A stretch of DNA of 64,000 nucleotides. Origin: Bacteroidales bacterium UBA1680. Lineage in GTDB: Bacteria > Bacteroidota > Bacteroidia > Bacteroidales > UBA932. The notes under the pieces were generated by a model. The model worked only from the letters and a program-made list of their open reading frames with translations. It was not told the origin of the DNA and made no database searches. The position numbers and the translations under genes are program-made. How positions within the stretch are numbered: the stretch's first letter is position 1; each line of letters begins with the position of its first letter. The stretch is from positions 80,425-144,424 of the forward strand of contig DCKG01000017.1 in assembly GCA_002320605.1 (NCBI GenBank), given 5' to 3'. Of this stretch, positions 17,669 through 27,918 are shown one piece after another.

Positions 17669-17723
17669 TATTCTTAAATTTTATATATTTTTGTCCTTTG
17701 AAATAGGGTAAAAATCATTAACG

Positions 17724-18566
17724 ATGAAAAAATGTCTATTATTCTTGATTCCGCTGATGCTTCTAGCCTCGTCATGCGGGACGTCTAATCCTGAATATCT
17801 TTTATCCAGCGGAGCGAAGGTTCTTCAGGCCGCAACTCTCACTGATGCGCAGATTCAGGCTTATGTCGGTCAGTATGTGACTCAGCTCGATGCTGAGAAT
17901 AAGGTTCTCTCAGAGAGCAGTCCTTACGTAAAAAGAGTCAGGAACATGACGAAAGGACTTACTAGCGTAGATGGCATTCCGCTCAACTTCAAGGTTTATC
18001 AGACCAGCGATGTGAACGCTTTCGCTTGTGCGGACGGAAGCGTGAGGATTTACACGGGTCTTCTAGACTTGATGAGCGATGATGAGGTTTTGGGTGTCGT
18101 CGGCCACGAAATCGGCCACGTTGCTCTGAAACATTCCAGGAAGCAGTTCCAGCAGGCGCTCATGACTTCGGCAGTGAGGGACGCAATCATATCGACGGGA
18201 GGCAATGTGGCTGTGCTATCGGCTTCCCAGTTAGGTGACATCGGCGAGGCACTTGCAAGCTCCAGCTTCTCAAGGAAGCAGGAGTCGCAGGCTGATGATT
18301 ACGGGTATGATTTCTTGAAGAATAGTGGGAAGAACCCTTGGGCCATGGCAATGGCTTTCGAGGAATTGCTCAAGCTTTCTGGCGGCTCTACGGGCAGTGG
18401 CACTCAGGCAGCGGCAGGAAGCTCTGTCACTTCGCTGTTCTCATCCCACCCAGCAACGCAGACTAGGATTCAGAAGATGTCTGAAAGAGCCACGAAAGAT
18501 GGGTATGTGCGCCCTTCAGCGAAAAAATCCACCAGCGCCGCGACATCATCAACGAAGAAAAAATAA
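17724..18566 (+). CDS. M48-family metalloprotease lipoprotein
   Basis: A 280-residue zinc protease with a lipoprotein signal (LLASSCGT, Cys near residue 19). The HExxH motif is in VVGHEIGHVALKHSRK (~128-143), and the third-ligand region ESQADDYGYDFL (~188-199) matches the M48 ExxxD pattern. It has no multi-membrane domain, so it resembles the periplasmic quality-control proteases LoiP/YcaL rather than HtpX. The C-terminal 30 residues are rich in Ser, Thr, Lys and Ala. A TATTTTTG element at 17686-17693 may be its -7 box. Confidence 0.88.
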   Translation: MKKCLLFLIPLMLLASSCGTSNPEYLLSSGAKVLQAATLTDAQIQAYVGQYVTQLDAENKVLSESSPYVKRVRNMTKGLTSVDGIPLNFKVYQTSDVNAFACADGSVRIYTGLLDLMSDDEVLGVVGHEIGHVALKHSRKQFQQALMTSAVRDAIISTGGNVAVLSASQLGDIGEALASSSFSRKQESQADDYGYDFLKNSGKNPWAMAMAFEELLKLSGGSTGSGTQAAAGSSVTSLFSSHPATQTRIQKMSERATKDGYVRPSAKKSTSAATSSTKKK

Positions 18567-18592
18567 TCAATGCTTGGGCAATATAAGAAAGA

Positions 18593-18618
18593 CCGGCTTT
18601 GCTTCACAGCAGAGCCGG
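18593..18618 (+). terminator. Hairpin after the M48 protease gene
   Basis: CCGGCTTTGCT pairs with AGCAGAGCCGG (11 bp with one G-U pair and a 4-nt loop). The following sequence has only a broken T tract, so termination may be inefficient. Confidence 0.6.
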
Positions 18619-18733
18619 CATTTGTCTTGTTGAATAAGAATTTAAGTATGAAAACTTATAACTAATAACCAACTAAAATACTAACAAGAACATTTAATTT
18701 AATGCATATTTTGTGCCACACGGCAGAAAAGTC

Positions 18734-18765
18734 TTTACTAAGATAGTCAGTATTTGTTATATTTG
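18734..18765 (+). promoter_or_regulatory. Promoter of the aldose epimerase gene
   Basis: TTTA (18734-18737) and TATATTTG (18758-18765) lie 20 nt apart, a good match to the Bacteroides -33/-7 pattern. It sits 29 nt before the ATG, in a long AT-rich gap. Confidence 0.65.
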
Positions 18766-18794
18766 CAAAAGAAAAATCAAAAATTCATAAATAT

Positions 18795-19943
18795 ATGCGT
18801 AAATCTTTTTATTTGTTAGCTGCGGTTCTCTTCATGGCTGCATGCGGACAGCAAAAACAGCAGGAGCAGTCTGCCGATATCCTTCCAGCAGAGAATTTCG
18901 ACACGACCATCAACAACATTCCTGTGAAATTGTACACCCTCAAGGCTGGAGATATTGTGCTCCAGGCTACTAATTTCGGAGGCAGGGTCGTAACGATCTT
19001 CACCCCTGACAAAAATGGAAAGGAAGAAAACATCGTGCTTGGCCGCAGAACCATAAGGGAATACACCAATCCGGATGGTGAACGTTTCCTTGGCGCTTGC
19101 GTTGGCCCTGTGGCAAATAGAATCGGCGGAGCTAAATTCGTCCTCAATGATACTACTTACAATGTGCCTGCGAACGACAATAAGGTAAATACGCTTCATG
19201 GCGGTTTCTACGGTTTCGACAATGTCGTCTGGGACGTTAAAGATTACGATGATTCTACTCTCGTGCTTCACTATCTTCGTCCGGATGGCTTCGAAGGCTA
19301 TCCTGGCAACCTAGATGTTACCATGACATATTCAGTGAACAGCAATGATGAGTTCAGAATCGACTATGTGGCAACCACTGACCATGATACTCCGGTGAAT
19401 ATTTCTAACCATCCTTTCTTCCACCTGCAAGGCAATGCTGACGGAACCGTTCTCGACTATTTTATGTATGTGAACGCAAGCCAATTTACGCCGATTGATT
19501 CCCTCAGCATTCCGCTTGGCGAAAATGTTAGCGTAGAGGGTACGCCGTTCGATTTTCGTACTCCTACCAGAATCGGTGAGAGAATCGACAATGACGACCA
19601 GCAACTTAAGAACGCCCGTGGTTATGATCATAACTGGGTGCTCGACCGTAAGGCGGAAGGCGATGCCGAGACGGCCTGCACTGTGTTGGACAAGACTTCC
19701 GGTCGTCAGGTTGAGGTGCTTACCGATCAGCCTGGCATCCAGATTTACACTGGGAACTTCTTCAAGGGAACCGGCGGACCAGCAGTCAATGGCAAGCCTA
19801 TCGAGTATCGTACCTCTATCGCCCTCGAGACCCAGCACTTCCCTGATTCCCCAAACAGGCCGAACTTCCCATCGGTAACGCTGAAGCCAGGTGAGAAATA
19901 CACACAGGTATGCATCTACAGATTCTCCGTTAAAGACGAGTAG
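18795..19943 (+). CDS. galM: Aldose 1-epimerase (mutarotase), lipoprotein
   Basis: GalM-type mutarotase of 382 residues with an N-terminal lipoprotein signal (LFMAACGQQ), placing it in the periplasm or at the outer membrane, as is common in Bacteroidota. Family segments are GGRVVTIFTPDK (~61-72), GACVGPVANRIGGAKF (~100-115), LHGGFYGFDNVVWDV (~135-149), VNISNHPFFHL (catalytic His, ~201-211) and IALETQHFPDSPN (catalytic Glu, ~347-359). Its 3' end overlaps the convergent pbpC gene by 14 bases. Confidence 0.92.
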   Translation: MRKSFYLLAAVLFMAACGQQKQQEQSADILPAENFDTTINNIPVKLYTLKAGDIVLQATNFGGRVVTIFTPDKNGKEENIVLGRRTIREYTNPDGERFLGACVGPVANRIGGAKFVLNDTTYNVPANDNKVNTLHGGFYGFDNVVWDVKDYDDSTLVLHYLRPDGFEGYPGNLDVTMTYSVNSNDEFRIDYVATTDHDTPVNISNHPFFHLQGNADGTVLDYFMYVNASQFTPIDSLSIPLGENVSVEGTPFDFRTPTRIGERIDNDDQQLKNARGYDHNWVLDRKAEGDAETACTVLDKTSGRQVEVLTDQPGIQIYTGNFFKGTGGPAVNGKPIEYRTSIALETQHFPDSPNRPNFPSVTLKPGEKYTQVCIYRFSVKDE

Positions 19944-22197
19944 TGCCCTTCTCGCTCACGGCAATCGTGAAGCCGACTGATAGCGAGTTTCCTTTATCAT
20001 CCACCACTGTGACTGTGTGCCTGCCGGGGGCAGGCGTAAGGCTCAGCTGGTGGATGAATTGCGTCTGGCCGACATATTCATTGTCCAGATGCCAGAAAAT
20101 CTTAGCCGATGGCAGCCTGTGCGCAAGATTGAATGTGATTCCAGCAATGGAGCCGTCCAGCTGGCGTGGGATGTAGATCGTACTGCCCCCTTCTGGGTAA
20201 ATGAATTCCATGAGAGCATAATTCTCGCTGTCCTCAGGCGAGTATGGAGCATATTCGGGATGGTTCTGCCTGTAATACCATTCCATAGAAGGGGGAAGGA
20301 TGAAGGTATTTATGCCGTCCACAATCTTGTGATATGGGCAAGGGTCACTTTTCATCGCCTTTCGAGGCAGCATGAGCAAATTTGCCGAATCACATCCAGG
20401 TCCAGCCAGATGCCCAGAGAGAGGGCAGACCTCTGCCTTGATGTAGTCCCCATAGACAGGCTCCAAGAACCAGCCGTTAGCAGCATATTTATCGTTAAGT
20501 TCCTTTGAAGGCAGCATATTGAATATATCGAACATCACAGGTCCTGCCGTCCTAGCGCCTACCAATCCGGGCACCCCTTGTCCTTCTGCATTCCCTACCC
20601 AGACTCCTACTGCATATTCAGGAGTCACCCCTACTGCCCATGCATCCCTGAATCCATAGCTGGTGCCTGTCTTCCAAGCCACTCGTTTCACGGAAGTAAT
20701 GAGGCGCCAGTCAATCTCGTCTGGCCTGTTCACCTCTTTTAGCGCATCCAGAGTGTACCATAGGGCGCATTTGTCTTTCAACGGAAAATTATGCAGAGGA
20801 CTTTTCCTATCATTGAATATTGTGTCTGCAGCTTGATAGGAAAGGGAAATCCTTGAATATGCCTTAGTAACATCCAACAGAGTGCATTCGCCCCCGCCAA
20901 GTATTAGCGAAAGTCCGTAATGATCTGCGCTCTTTCCAAGAGAAGTCATCCCACATCGCCTTAAAACTTCCAAGAATCTTTGGGTGCCGAATTTCTTGAG
21001 CATGTATACCGCAGGCACGTTCAGAGACCTTGCAAGAGCCTCAGATGCTGGCACGGCGCCATCGAATTGCCGATTGAAATTCTGAGGCGAGAACCCGCCT
21101 AAATTCATGGGAATATCCGGCAGGAGCGTGTTTGGTAGCAGTTCCCCTTCTTGCAACATGGCGCAGTAGAGAAAAGGCTTTAATATGCTGCCCGTGCTCC
21201 TTGGCGACCTGGCTATGTCCACATCGGCTCCTGGCCTCTTTCTGTGTGGATTTGCATTCCCGACGTAGGCCAGCACTTCACCTGTGTGCACATCGACCAC
21301 GACGGCAGCAATGTCATATATTCCTATTCTTGAAAATTCTTCATTCCACTGGTCTGTAATCGCCTGGATTTGTCGTTGCAGATGTATGTCGATGGATGTT
21401 CGGGATCTTTTCCCAGGATTAGTCTTCCGGTAGTATTCCACTAGATGATAGGCTTCCTGAGGCAAGGCTTCTGGAGCAGCCGGAAGCGGCTCTTGGAGCG
21501 CAAGTTCCAAGTCTGTGGAATCTATGCAGCCATCTTTGTGCATTTTACGCAGCAAGCGATTGCGTTTGTTCAAAAGGGATTTCCTGTTCCTTCCGGGATA
21601 AATATCAGCAGGGGAGTTGGGTAGCACAGCCAGCGTTGCCGTTTCGCCCCACGAAAGCTCGTCGGCAGGCTTGCCGTAGTACCTCCAAGCAGCGGCTTCG
21701 ATTCCGACTACGTTTCCCCCGAAAGGTGCGTGGGAAGCATATAGGGCAAGGATTTTCTCCTTTGAATATCTCAGTTCGAGCCTTGTCGCCAGCACAGCCT
21801 CTATCATTTTTTGCCACAAAGTCCTCTCTTTTCCGCGCAACATCCTGACGACCTGCATAGTGATGGTGCTGCCCCCGCTAGTCACGCGCCCAGCCTTGAC
21901 ATTCCCGATGGCGGCTCTGGCTATGGACACAGGGTTCACCCCGCGATGCAGGGCAAACCACTTGTCCTCGAACTCGATGATTGCCGTCTGGAATTTTGGC
22001 GGAATCGTGTCGCATTCTGGAAATCTCCATTGTCCATCCTTCGCGATTCTTGCCCCAAGCAACTCTCCATTCCTGTCGGTTATGACTGTGGAATATTCAG
22101 TGCCTGCGAATAAATCCTTCGGCAGGCAGAAAAAATATGCTACGGCAAAGCCTGCAATAAGGAATATTACAATGAGAGATATTCCTTTGTGCGTCAT
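19930..22197 (-). CDS. pbpC: Penicillin-binding protein 1C
   Basis: Class A PBP of 755 residues. A single N-terminal membrane anchor is followed by the glycosyltransferase domain (EDKWFALHRGVNP, GGSTITMQVVRM). The transpeptidase domain has the Ser-x-x-Lys box in STGSILKPF (~336) and KTGTSYGFRDAWAVG (~515). The C-terminal ~90 residues form the BiPBP_C domain. Its ATG overlaps the stop of the alpha-2-macroglobulin gene (ATGA), the same pairing as E. coli yfhM-pbpC, where the two are thought to act in envelope defence and repair. Confidence 0.95.
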   Translation of the reverse strand: MTHKGISLIVIFLIAGFAVAYFFCLPKDLFAGTEYSTVITDRNGELLGARIAKDGQWRFPECDTIPPKFQTAIIEFEDKWFALHRGVNPVSIARAAIGNVKAGRVTSGGSTITMQVVRMLRGKERTLWQKMIEAVLATRLELRYSKEKILALYASHAPFGGNVVGIEAAAWRYYGKPADELSWGETATLAVLPNSPADIYPGRNRKSLLNKRNRLLRKMHKDGCIDSTDLELALQEPLPAAPEALPQEAYHLVEYYRKTNPGKRSRTSIDIHLQRQIQAITDQWNEEFSRIGIYDIAAVVVDVHTGEVLAYVGNANPHRKRPGADVDIARSPRSTGSILKPFLYCAMLQEGELLPNTLLPDIPMNLGGFSPQNFNRQFDGAVPASEALARSLNVPAVYMLKKFGTQRFLEVLRRCGMTSLGKSADHYGLSLILGGGECTLLDVTKAYSRISLSYQAADTIFNDRKSPLHNFPLKDKCALWYTLDALKEVNRPDEIDWRLITSVKRVAWKTGTSYGFRDAWAVGVTPEYAVGVWVGNAEGQGVPGLVGARTAGPVMFDIFNMLPSKELNDKYAANGWFLEPVYGDYIKAEVCPLSGHLAGPGCDSANLLMLPRKAMKSDPCPYHKIVDGINTFILPPSMEWYYRQNHPEYAPYSPEDSENYALMEFIYPEGGSTIYIPRQLDGSIAGITFNLAHRLPSAKIFWHLDNEYVGQTQFIHQLSLTPAPGRHTVTVVDDKGNSLSVGFTIAVSEKGTTRL

Positions 22198-25100
22198 TTC
22201 CTGATGACTTTCGCCGTGCCAGAAGCCGTGTTAGCGCTGAAATCCCTGTCGTACATGGCCTCACATTTGATGGCTGGCAGGTTGAATTCGCCTTCGTAGG
22301 CGGCTTGAAGTTTTATCCTGAATGTCTTTGTGGCACCCTTGCCTAAGTCGAAGAACCAGTTGACCCTATCGTCCCTGATGTCGCGATACGTCCATGGGGC
22401 GCTCTCGTCTGAGGTGGTGCCTAGCAGCCTGTCATTGAATATCTCCCATCCCGAAGGTATCTTCTCCGACAGAGCCACGTTGTAGCAATCTGTGTTGCCG
22501 CTTGTGTTCGTTACGGAGACTATGGATAGGAATTCAGTGCCTTGAACTATTTCAGAAGGCTCGAGCGTCTTTCCGTCTTCGGACACATATCTGACGCTGA
22601 TGCTCAGCCCGTTAGACTTCGCAGGGATTTTCTCGCCAGCGGACGGATATGCGGAAGTGACAAGCGTTGCGAATATTTCCCCTTCGGAAAGATTCTTCAA
22701 TTTGACAGAACCAGATTGTGCGTCAAGCTCTTTCTCGTAATATCCGGAAGTGCCGCTGATTGTCTCAGGACTGCCATTCCCCTGTGTCAGTTCTGCCGAG
22801 AGAGTCCCGGAGATTGCTTTCTTCGCCAGTTTAGCCATCGCATGTGTTGCAAAGGCGGCTTCCTGAGTCGAGTAATAGCTGGACAGTCCTTTGGAAACTT
22901 CCTGGGCCATTTCGTATGCTTCCTGAATCTCATCCGCTAAAGTAAGTGCCTCGACCGATATGGCCTTGTTGCGAAGCATGGACCCATAAGTCCAGTCATT
23001 CCTAGACCAAGCGTCAGTTTCGTTCTTGATATTCGATATTATTTCCTGAGCAATATTCTTCTTGCCCGACAATGAATATGCTGCCGAGAGCATCCACGCA
23101 GCCGTATTAGAGAGCGTTTCCTTTTCTTTCAGCCTGTTCATCGTTCCACTCTCTGGCTGGCCAATCAGGGCAAGAGCGTAAAGCCTGTAGGCCTGAGAAA
23201 GATCTGAATAAGAATTCGTATCCTCTGTGCGGTAGTTTTGCACTGCTTTCTTCTGGTAACGTGCCCAGCTAGCCAGCACGCCCCTGCTTACAGGGAAACC
23301 GTTTTGTAAAGCTTCGATAAGGAATATTCCGGCCATGGAGCTTACCCAGTCATTGCTTTTAGCATAACCTGGCCAATAAGCGAATCCTCCATCTGCCAGC
23401 TGTCTTGAATATAGTTTCAGAATGACATTCTTGATTGTCTCGTCTGCATCCAGCCTGGAATGCTCGTCAAGGTGCTCGCGAATGCCCAACAAGCTGATTC
23501 CCTTAGAAGCCAGCTGCTCCGTGCAGTCATATTCGTAATGTTTGAAGAACGAATATATTCCCTTATAGTCAATTGTAGGCATGCTTGAAAGCTCAAGGAC
23601 TGCCCACTCGTCCTCGGATGGCTTGAACGGCGCAAATGACAGAGTATTGCTAGCACCGCCATTCAGTGCTATAGTCGTGCTGGATATCGTCGCCGGATTA
23701 GGATTGCCGACATGGATTGAAATCGTCTCGCTGGCTTTATGGCCGTTTCCGTTTGCGTAAACTGTTATCTCAGCCTGCCCGATGCCAGTCGTCAGGAGAC
23801 TGAATCTCACGAGCTGGTCCCCGGTAGATTTGAACTGAATATTGCTTTGGCTGTTTCCTGCCACTTTTACTGGGCCTTCTGCCTTCACGCTTACCGTTAC
23901 GTCCTTCACCCCATTTTCGAGGGCGAATACATTCACGGGCAGGACGACTACCTCATTCGTGCTCAGCGTTCTAGGAAGCGTAGGCACCACCATGAGAGGC
24001 GATTTAACCGGGGTGGTCTTCTCTGCCTTCCCGTAGGCTCCGTCTTTGCCGGCAATCACCATGGTTCTCACGCTGCCCACGTACATAGGAAGCCAGATCT
24101 TATGCGTCGCAGTGCCGCTTTGCAGGGAGAACGGCCCGAGGAACTTCACGACAGGGTTGAATCTGTTGTCCTTTCTCGAACCTACAGGCATGGATTCGTC
24201 ACCTCCGATGCTGAACATTGGAGAGAATCTGCCGCTGAAAGCCCCTATCACGTCATCGTATAAATCCCAAGTCTTTACCCCAAGGACCTCTTTCTCGTAC
24301 ATCGAATTCCAAGGATCTGGAGTCTTGAAGGCTGTCAGGTCCAGCAGTCCCTCGTCTACTATGGCGATGGTGTATGTCATCGCCTTGTGATTCTTCTCGC
24401 TCACTTTCATCGTGAATTCTTCCTCTGGCCGAAGCACGTCAGGCATATTGATGACTGGCTCCAGATGCGAGGCAGGATTGTTCACGAAGATAGGCTTGAT
24501 GCCGTATAACCTTATCGGAAGGTCGTTGTCATCCCTTTCGTGTGGCTGGACCATGGTCAGGTGTATGTAACAGTTCGGAGCCATCTCTGGTCTTACCTTC
24601 AGTTTGTATGTTACGCCACCGCTCGAATTCTTTACCCATTCGCGTGATAAAACCGTAGTGGAATTCTCTATGGAAACCAGGGTCTGTCCTGCGCTTGCGG
24701 CAGGAATATAGATGAGGGCCGTCTCCCCGACATCGTAATTATCCTTGTCAGTGGAGAAAGTCAACATAGATAGAGCCGTAGGGTCGGTTTTCGTTGACCT
24801 TCCAAGAGACTCGGGCCAATCGACGTAGAGATAGCCCCCGGTGACGTGGCCGCTTACCACATCTTTAGCGATGACCAGATAGCGTCCCCACTCAGGGTAG
24901 TCTATCTTGAACGGAATTATTGCATCCCCGTTTGCAGAAGATGTCAGCGTTCCGGAAGAGAGCGGCTTGGCATTCGTGCCATTGGCGTAGGAGTCGAATT
25001 CCTCGCTGCGAGATTCCCACCACCAGCTCCATTTCATCTTGTATACCGAATATTCAATATTCTCCCCTGAAATCCTCTTGCCATTCCTGTCCACTACGGC

Positions 25101-27746
25101 TACTCCGATAGAATAGTCTTTGTCGGTCTCAAGATAGTGAGCTTTGCTCTTCGGGAATTTCATTCCGACGTATGATGAATACGGAGAATAGCTCATCGTC
25201 GTGCTATTGAAACTAGTATTTCCGCCTGGCTCTGCCACCGTCGTCAAGATATTCGCGGAAAGCATTCCTGGGGCATCCTGGGCTGCGGGCATTTCAACCA
25301 AGGCGCTCAGGTGCCCGTCGCTATCGAGATTGCTGCTGATTATTTCATGCTCGCTCTTTTTGAAGCTAGAAGCAGGATTTGTGAATATGTATTCTTTGAA
25401 GCCCTCGAAGCTGGTGCCAGTGCTGCGCAAGGTCATAGTGACTTTTGCGTCGAGTCCAGCCGCCGCAGGCCCTGTGAGCCAGTTGGCATCTAAGCTGATC
25501 GGCACCTTCTGACCACCGTCTATAGTCTTTCCGTCCCCGATTTTCATGGCAATCTTCAGGCGGTTAGGCTTTATGCTTTCTATTCTCAAAGACTTATGGA
25601 AAGTCGCTCCGCCGACCTTGAAATACGCATTCCACAAGCCCGTAGGGTCTTCGTTTTTAGTCGGAATGTTGAATACGTAGAATCCGTTCATCCCATCCCC
25701 GTTCACGATTTTGTTGTAGAACTGCCCCTGAGGGTTGTAAAGTTCCATAACGACCGGATGGCTGTCAGGGATGTTCTTGTCTTTGTCTTGCAGTATCATC
25801 GATACGTGAAGCGTGTCGCCAGGCCTCCATACGCCCCTTTCTCCATAAATAAAGGCTTTCAGGCCTTTCTCCAGTGTTTTCCCACCAACATCGAACCTGC
25901 TAGTGGAGCATTCTGTGCCTTCGGTCACCTTCAGGTAGCTGGTGGCTCCGCTTCGCTTCGCTACGACTACGAACGGCTTGGCAGAAAGCTTTATCTCTGC
26001 CATTCCGTCAGTGCCGCTTTTCGCATTCCCTATCTCTTTCAGCTGGTAGCTGTAGACATAAAGCTCGGAATTGAACACAGGCTTCGCCGTTAAAATGTCA
26101 CTTACGCTCACCCAGATGCGGTCTCCGCCAGAGTATTTGGCGATTATGCCAAGATTCGAGGATAAAAGGTTTATGGCAGGGAAGCGGCTTTCTTCCATAT
26201 AGTATGATGGTTTCTCCGGATTGTCCTGATCCTTCCAGTTATATTTGCTCCAATCGAAGAAGTCCTCGTAATAATAAGGATTAGGCTCATCCCACTCTTC
26301 GTCATCTTCTTCTGATATGCTCACCGTAGATATGTCCACGACGTCATTCTGAGGCATGCCGCTCTTAAAGTCATCGCTACTCCCGTATAATGAATATTCC
26401 TGCTTGAAAGACAGCCTGATTCTGTAAATTGCCCCAGCCTCTTGCTTGAACAGCCTGGAGAGGTCGACGCTGAAGTCCTGCCACTTATGCAGGTTTTTCG
26501 ACGGATCGGAATCCAGTCTCAGGCACCTCTTGTAGATCAGTCTTCCATAACGCCTTAACGAATTCGAACCGTCAAGTTCGTTATCTTGCAAGAAATTCAG
26601 CACATTGTCTTCGTAAATCTGAATCACGCTTATGTCCACGGCATTCAGGTTAACGGCCTTGAATGGCAGTAGCAGTTCTTTGGAATTCGGCAGGACTGAT
26701 CCCTTTATGGAAAGCTCCAAGGCTGGTTTTTCTTGGGTAGGCGCAAAATCTTTTGAATAGGCCTTATTCAGTAGCGCTCCGGCACTTGACTTAACGTTCT
26801 GATTGATGTTCAATATCACGCTTGCATCCTCCGCCCCTTCGAAAAATACCCTGGCGTGGTTATTCTCTATCTGCATCATGTACCCTTCAGTGTTGTCCAG
26901 GGTGATCAGCCCTGTGTAATCTGATGATTCGGCCAATGCTTCCGAGAAGAACACGTCTATGTAATGTTTCGAAACGTCAACTCGTTCAGCATTAATGATT
27001 TTGAATACTCCAGACGCTGGCACGCTTATCTCGAATTTCGAGTCAGTGACGAATCCGGTGTCCGCCGGCTTCATATTCAGTTTCAGCGTCCTGTCATCTT
27101 TCCCTCTCTTCAAGCCAAGGATCTCGAAATGGAAATGCGTCAGGTCATTAGCCATGGTTACGTTCAGCTCCGCAGAATTGTCTGGATAGCTGAATTCTAT
27201 CATTTCCTTCACTTTCTCCAGAGGAAGTTCTTCGGTAAGGGATATGCTGCCTTCTACGCTCGCCGCTTCTGGGGAAGCGGCTGTTATAGTCATATTATCC
27301 AGGCTCATCACAGCCTCTTTTATGGCGACCATGAAAGAGAATGTGAATTTTTTGTATTTCCTATTGCTCAGCTTGCGGATTTTGTCCAGCCTGAGACTCG
27401 CCTTGTAGGCTTGGCCGGATTTCAGCGCGCCGTTCTCTGGTATGAATTCTATTACCTTAGGCGTGAGCCATCTGGCGGTGCCTTTTATATTCGGAGAGAA
27501 TGTCAGGACCCCATTCTTGACGTCAGAGCCGGCAGTCACGTCTGGTGCGTCAGAAGTTAGTTCGACCTTGATGGTAGTCTTGTCGGAAATCATTCCGCTA
27601 GTATATGCCTTGATGAAAGTTGCAAACTCGGTGCTTTGCCCTTTCGATCTCCCGAACTTACTGCAACCTGAAGTTGCTGCCATTGAGAGAACAATGGCTA
27701 TGACAAGGGTTGCCCTGGTTAGGGTTTTCATAAAAGTGTTCTTCAT
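22194..27746 (-). CDS. Bacterial alpha-2-macroglobulin lipoprotein
   Basis: A very large protein (1850 residues from the ATG at 27746) with a lipoprotein signal (MAATSGCSK). Successive MG-type beta domains are followed by the A2M region. The thioester motif CxEQ is visible as CTEQ in YEYDCTEQLASKG. The alpha-helical thioester domain follows (LADGGFAYWPGYAKSNDWVSS) and then a C-terminal beta domain. It should trap attacking proteases in the periplasm by the thioester mechanism. An in-frame upstream codon would add nine residues but lies at the promoter, so the later ATG is preferred. It is followed by pbpC in the same operon. Confidence 0.93.
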   Translation of the reverse strand: MKNTFMKTLTRATLVIAIVLSMAATSGCSKFGRSKGQSTEFATFIKAYTSGMISDKTTIKVELTSDAPDVTAGSDVKNGVLTFSPNIKGTARWLTPKVIEFIPENGALKSGQAYKASLRLDKIRKLSNRKYKKFTFSFMVAIKEAVMSLDNMTITAASPEAASVEGSISLTEELPLEKVKEMIEFSYPDNSAELNVTMANDLTHFHFEILGLKRGKDDRTLKLNMKPADTGFVTDSKFEISVPASGVFKIINAERVDVSKHYIDVFFSEALAESSDYTGLITLDNTEGYMMQIENNHARVFFEGAEDASVILNINQNVKSSAGALLNKAYSKDFAPTQEKPALELSIKGSVLPNSKELLLPFKAVNLNAVDISVIQIYEDNVLNFLQDNELDGSNSLRRYGRLIYKRCLRLDSDPSKNLHKWQDFSVDLSRLFKQEAGAIYRIRLSFKQEYSLYGSSDDFKSGMPQNDVVDISTVSISEEDDEEWDEPNPYYYEDFFDWSKYNWKDQDNPEKPSYYMEESRFPAINLLSSNLGIIAKYSGGDRIWVSVSDILTAKPVFNSELYVYSYQLKEIGNAKSGTDGMAEIKLSAKPFVVVAKRSGATSYLKVTEGTECSTSRFDVGGKTLEKGLKAFIYGERGVWRPGDTLHVSMILQDKDKNIPDSHPVVMELYNPQGQFYNKIVNGDGMNGFYVFNIPTKNEDPTGLWNAYFKVGGATFHKSLRIESIKPNRLKIAMKIGDGKTIDGGQKVPISLDANWLTGPAAAGLDAKVTMTLRSTGTSFEGFKEYIFTNPASSFKKSEHEIISSNLDSDGHLSALVEMPAAQDAPGMLSANILTTVAEPGGNTSFNSTTMSYSPYSSYVGMKFPKSKAHYLETDKDYSIGVAVVDRNGKRISGENIEYSVYKMKWSWWWESRSEEFDSYANGTNAKPLSSGTLTSSANGDAIIPFKIDYPEWGRYLVIAKDVVSGHVTGGYLYVDWPESLGRSTKTDPTALSMLTFSTDKDNYDVGETALIYIPAASAGQTLVSIENSTTVLSREWVKNSSGGVTYKLKVRPEMAPNCYIHLTMVQPHERDDNDLPIRLYGIKPIFVNNPASHLEPVINMPDVLRPEEEFTMKVSEKNHKAMTYTIAIVDEGLLDLTAFKTPDPWNSMYEKEVLGVKTWDLYDDVIGAFSGRFSPMFSIGGDESMPVGSRKDNRFNPVVKFLGPFSLQSGTATHKIWLPMYVGSVRTMVIAGKDGAYGKAEKTTPVKSPLMVVPTLPRTLSTNEVVVLPVNVFALENGVKDVTVSVKAEGPVKVAGNSQSNIQFKSTGDQLVRFSLLTTGIGQAEITVYANGNGHKASETISIHVGNPNPATISSTTIALNGGASNTLSFAPFKPSEDEWAVLELSSMPTIDYKGIYSFFKHYEYDCTEQLASKGISLLGIREHLDEHSRLDADETIKNVILKLYSRQLADGGFAYWPGYAKSNDWVSSMAGIFLIEALQNGFPVSRGVLASWARYQKKAVQNYRTEDTNSYSDLSQAYRLYALALIGQPESGTMNRLKEKETLSNTAAWMLSAAYSLSGKKNIAQEIISNIKNETDAWSRNDWTYGSMLRNKAISVEALTLADEIQEAYEMAQEVSKGLSSYYSTQEAAFATHAMAKLAKKAISGTLSAELTQGNGSPETISGTSGYYEKELDAQSGSVKLKNLSEGEIFATLVTSAYPSAGEKIPAKSNGLSISVRYVSEDGKTLEPSEIVQGTEFLSIVSVTNTSGNTDCYNVALSEKIPSGWEIFNDRLLGTTSDESAPWTYRDIRDDRVNWFFDLGKGATKTFRIKLQAAYEGEFNLPAIKCEAMYDRDFSANTASGTAKVIRK

Positions 27747-27760
27747 ATTATGATATTTTT

Positions 27761-27791
27761 CAAATTTAGGCAATTGCTTTGGAATTACAAG
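27761..27791 (-). promoter_or_regulatory. Promoter of the alpha-2-macroglobulin-pbpC operon
   Basis: On the minus strand TAAATTTG (rc of 27761-27768) is a perfect -7 element, and CTTG (rc of 27788-27791) lies 19 nt upstream as the -33 element. It is divergent from the groES promoter. Confidence 0.65.
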
Positions 27792-27799
27792 GTGTCATT

Positions 27800-27831
27800 T
27801 TTGAGTCTTTGGTGACAAATTGTCATATTTG
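27800..27831 (+). promoter_or_regulatory. groESL promoter with embedded palindrome
   Basis: TTTG (27800-27803) and CATATTTG (27824-27831, one mismatch to TAnnTTTG) are 20 nt apart. The perfect palindrome TGACAAATTGTCA (27813-27825) fills the spacer, placing it where a repressor would block RNA polymerase. It is not a CIRCE element. Confidence 0.5.
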
Positions 27832-27918
27832 ACCTAATGGCATAGCCTTTGATTTTTGGTCTGAGGACTTAGAGTAATCTAGGGCTAGACGTAAAATTAA
27901 TTTTTAAATTCTAATATC

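Noticed and set aside
27800..27918. CIRCE element before groES
   Set aside because: No TTAGCACTC-N9-GAGTGCTAA or near match is present; only the shorter TGACAAATTGTCA dyad is seen.
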